This document shows, piece after piece, positions 62,501 through 64,000 of a stretch of 64,000 bases of DNA. Each line of letters begins with the position of its first letter. Position 1 is the first letter of the stretch. Below the pieces are notes generated by a model. The model was not told the origin of the DNA and did not search any database. It was given only the letters and a program-made list of their open reading frames with translations. This DNA comes from Myxococcales bacterium (GTDB lineage Bacteria > Myxococcota_A > Polyangia > Polyangiales > Ga0077539): assembly GCA_016792845.1 (NCBI GenBank), contig JAEUKH010000049.1, positions 124,001 through 188,000 of the forward strand, read 5' to 3'. The position numbers were made by a program, and so were the translations under genes.

Positions 62501-64000
62501 CGAGGGCCCTGGCGTCGCCCGCCGAGGCGTCGAGGCGGTTCGCCCAGAGGGCCCAGGCCCAGTCGCGGTGACCCGCCCGGGTCGCCCACCGCGCGAGCAC
62601 CGCGGCGTCGCTGAAGCCCACGCTCTCGGCCACCACCAGGGCTTGCTCGATGGCCTCGGTCTCGGCCCCGAGCGACAACGACGCGCTGAGCGAGAGGGCC
62701 TCGGCGTCGCCCAATAAGAGCCCCGCCGCGCGGAGCTCCGCGACCCCCTCGTGGCCCGGGTCGAGCGCCACAAGGAGCCGCATCGGAAGCGCCGAATCGG
62801 CGCTCTCAAGCACCGCGGCGAGGCGCCTGGCCTGCGGCGAGAGACCCGCCCCGAGCGCGACCCCGTCGGCCCGCGCGGCGTTGCGGAGGGTCGCCGCGTC
62901 GGCCGACACGATGCGCCCCGGACCGAGGGCGCGGGCCGCCCGCACGATGGCCCCGGCCCGCCCCCCCGTCGCCGCGTGCCAGCGCGACGAGACCGGGTCT
63001 GCGACGGGGCTCCCGAGCATGGCCGAGAGGAGCGTCGCCACCCCCTCGCGGTCGAGGGGCCCGAGGGCACAGGCCGCCCACCGCGGGTCGTCGGGCGCCT
63101 CGGTCACCGCGGCCAGCACGAAGCCTCGCAGCGCCGCGAAGCGCTGGAGCCCCTCGACTGCCGCAGCGGCCGCCTTGAGGGCCTCGGGCGAGGGGTCACA
63201 GAGGCGCCACACGAAGCGCCCCGTGACGGCGCCGAGCGCGGCCGCGTCGGTGACCCGGGTGAGCCCTTCACCCCGCGCCGCGAGGCGCACTTCGAGGGCC
63301 CGGAGCGCGTCGTCGATCACGCGATCGCGGCCCGCCCCCGCGCTGCCCGCCACGGCGACGCCCACCACCGCGCCGCGGTCAGCCCGCGCGAGCGCCTCGG
63401 TCAACGCGCGCCGGGTCTCGGCGTCGCCCACCCACACGGGGTCGGCCGCGAAGCCCGCGTCGGGGGTGTCGTCTTCGAGGTCGAGGGCCCGCATCCACCG
63501 CGCGCGAAAGGCCCGCATCGAGCGGATTCGCTGCGCCGGGTCGGGCGCCACGGCCTCGGCGAGGACCCCCCGGAGCCGCGCCGGCAGCGCCGCCATCACC
63601 TCGTCGCGGAGCCGCATCTCGGCCAACGCGGCCCGCACCGCGTCGGGGTCATCGGGGGCCGTGAGCACCGGGTGCTCGCCGGTGAGGGTCAGCACCGCGC
63701 TCACCCCGAGGGCGTACACGTCGGCCGCCGCCGAGAGCTGCCCGGCGAGGGCCTCGGGGGGCAGAAACGCCAGCGCACCGGCGACGGTGTCACGGGCCTC
63801 GATCGAGCTCGCGAGCCCGAGGTCGAGGAGCCGCGCGCCCCGGGTCGAAAGCACGATGTGGGCGGGCTTGACGTCACGGTGGACGAGCCCGAGATCGTGC
63901 AAGGCCGCGAGCCCCGAGGCCGCATCGGCCACGGCCCGGCCCACCGTCGCGAGGTCGTGGTAGGCGTCGAGGGGCAAGCCGTCGACCCGCTCCATCGCGA
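59559..64000 (-). CDS. kinase-TPR-GAF-sigma54-activator fusion, N-terminus beyond window
   Basis: At least 1480 residues, reading leftward; the kinase N-lobe lies past base 64000. Order: Ser/Thr kinase C-lobe ('HRDVKPAHIVL' with His in place of the Asn metal ligand, 'LLDLGLAS', 'FLPPEA'); an AAA-like segment with a degenerate P-loop ('GSAGAGRDR'); TPR-like helices; a GAF domain ('GRRGFVLLADEAGG', 'RSVLAVPLRLSNETVGAVYV'); a sigma54-activator AAA+ with 'GESGTGKELVARAIH', 'GAFTGAD' and 'GGTLFLDEVGEM'; and a Fis-type helix-turn-helix ('NQSQAARALGMSRFGLQKK'). It should switch on sigma54 promoters in response to signals through the kinase/GAF parts. The catalytic-loop Asn to His change makes kinase activity doubtful. 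Confidence 0.92.
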   Translation of the reverse strand, partial: AMERVDGLPLDAYHDLATVGRAVADAASGLAALHDLGLVHRDVKPAHIVLSTRGARLLDLGLASSIEARDTVAGALAFLPPEALAGQLSAAADVYALGVSAVLTLTGEHPVLTAPDDPDAVRAALAEMRLRDEVMAALPARLRGVLAEAVAPDPAQRIRSMRAFRARWMRALDLEDDTPDAGFAADPVWVGDAETRRALTEALARADRGAVVGVAVAGSAGAGRDRVIDDALRALEVRLAARGEGLTRVTDAAALGAVTGRFVWRLCDPSPEALKAAAAAVEGLQRFAALRGFVLAAVTEAPDDPRWAACALGPLDREGVATLLSAMLGSPVADPVSSRWHAATGGRAGAIVRAARALGPGRIVSADAATLRNAARADGVALGAGLSPQARRLAAVLESADSALPMRLLVALDPGHEGVAELRAAGLLLGDAEALSLSASLSLGAETEAIEQALVVAESVGFSDAAVLARWATRAGHRDWAWALWANRLDASAGDARALARAWHEARAVAPDPHEAALVEARWWLVCGESERCLAALEGAAEGAAARALRVDALRRSGRRAEALAEAEALASHEDAASETLGRLCLARVALDRAALGEVAERVREAELDGEVSPLLRSRALELGALVARARGQTDLAQRRALAYDEATRGDALSGNRARALSLRGMLAHEAGHPGEAAAHFREAWGLASQLGDAHAAATYEVNLGAAALEAGRLGEALGAMSSALKSLAAQGRLPELSRALANLASLRAWLGDTAAAERLARRAAEAAREVGDAVAACFAEAIEAECVDSPDESAARLGALAAQLAAHGETARAAECLARAARRALGAEQTQAADAWVLRARRLAGEQSVALVSAAALALAAQRHDRSVGERVDRQLVTELDDDPSLEARLWRLGSLARLAQGESERLEERAFRALDALLRELSESLPEAERALFLKAHSVQREVLRVPNDRRGDPTVWRRLAAITRSLQTETRVDLLLARTLDAALELTGGRRGFVLLADEAGGLRIRAARNVTHTDLAGDELSFSRSVAERVARSGQSLVTVDAQTDGRLGAAESVAAMQLRSVLAVPLRLSNETVGAVYVDDRFRVGAFDQEAVAVTEAFADAAALCLHHARQRHALERALHRAEKLSEALARTVETQRVELAVARESSAPDKTRGRYDALIGRGPAMRAMLALIDRVAPTAMPVLLQGESGTGKELVARAIHDNSPRGGRAFVAENCSAIPESLLESVLFGHVKGAFTGADRARPGLFEVADGGTLFLDEVGEMSPAMQSRLLRVLQEGEVRPVGGDRTRKVDVRVLAATHRDLAEMVRKGTFREDLFYRLAVVVLPVPALRVRREDIAALVSHFLARQSPGTGIDKQALGLLVDAPWPGNVRQLQNEIARAAVLADGVIHAQHLSPTLRGADGAPHAPDNPLDLKHAVDHIERDLVERALREHHGNQSQAARALGMSRFGLQKKLKRLGIDPHALTHRVTPGRA

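Overview
The window is very GC-rich and densely coded. It looks like chromosome from a Myxococcota (myxobacterial) genome. The evidence is the strong GC3 bias, the many lipoproteins with Asp/Ala/Gly-rich linkers after the lipobox, the RCC1-repeat and Cys-rich surface lipoproteins, the giant TPR proteins, the PATAN/DUF4388 response regulator, and a kinase-TPR-GAF-sigma54-activator fusion. I cannot name the species. No rRNA, tRNA or CRISPR array was recognised.

Layout. 0-3 kb (minus): a family 5 ABC substrate-binding lipoprotein (cut by the left edge), its DppC-like permease and, overlapping the permease, an alpha/beta-hydrolase-fold protein that has lost its catalytic Ser and His. 3-8 kb: a DUF962 membrane protein, an RCC1 lipoprotein, a fusion of an isochorismatase-like domain to an AlkB dioxygenase, a lipoprotein lipase and an outer-membrane protein. 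8-14 kb (minus): PhoH, an orphan FliI/SctN-type ATPase, an acyl-CoA ligase and HrcA. 14-17 kb: a REP-like palindrome array, a YhhN-family protein, a 22-bp hairpin array, then pyrB and pyrR. 17-23 kb (plus): a compact, overlapping chemosensory operon (REC-PATAN, CheW, MCP-like, CheA) ending in an overlapping DNA methyltransferase. 23-37 kb (plus): two giant TPR proteins, a PQQ-like propeller and a beta-barrel.

37-39 kb is a lower-GC scrap yard. It holds a 5'-truncated reading frame, an intact 94-aa gene with a near-perfect Shine-Dalgarno, a fragment of a PPC-domain gene, a lipoprotein gene broken by an in-frame TAG, two pieces of an IS5-type transposase and a 61-bp inverted repeat. Immediately after it (39.1-41.9 kb) lies the most interesting locus: a 455-aa protein of unrecognised type whose tail carries 18 Asp-Cys dipeptides in a near 4-residue period, overlapping by one base a radical SAM/SPASM enzyme with an N-terminal PqqD-like region. 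This has the form of a RiPP or protein-maturation pair.

42-48 kb: RNase R, an FG-GAP-like lipoprotein, a Tat-exported DUF839 protein and a BBP2 porin. 49-53.5 kb (minus): a metzincin-like protease whose signal peptide contains a G9 tract, followed by three tandem RCC1-like lipoprotein copies, the last truncated. 53.8-57 kb (minus): a metallophosphoesterase lipoprotein and another lipoprotein. 57-58.6 kb: Fe/Mn superoxide dismutase and a DUF3565/DUF1971-like protein. 58.7-59.35 kb is a second cluster of the same two palindromes. From 59.6 kb to the right edge runs a large multidomain regulator whose N-terminus lies outside the window.
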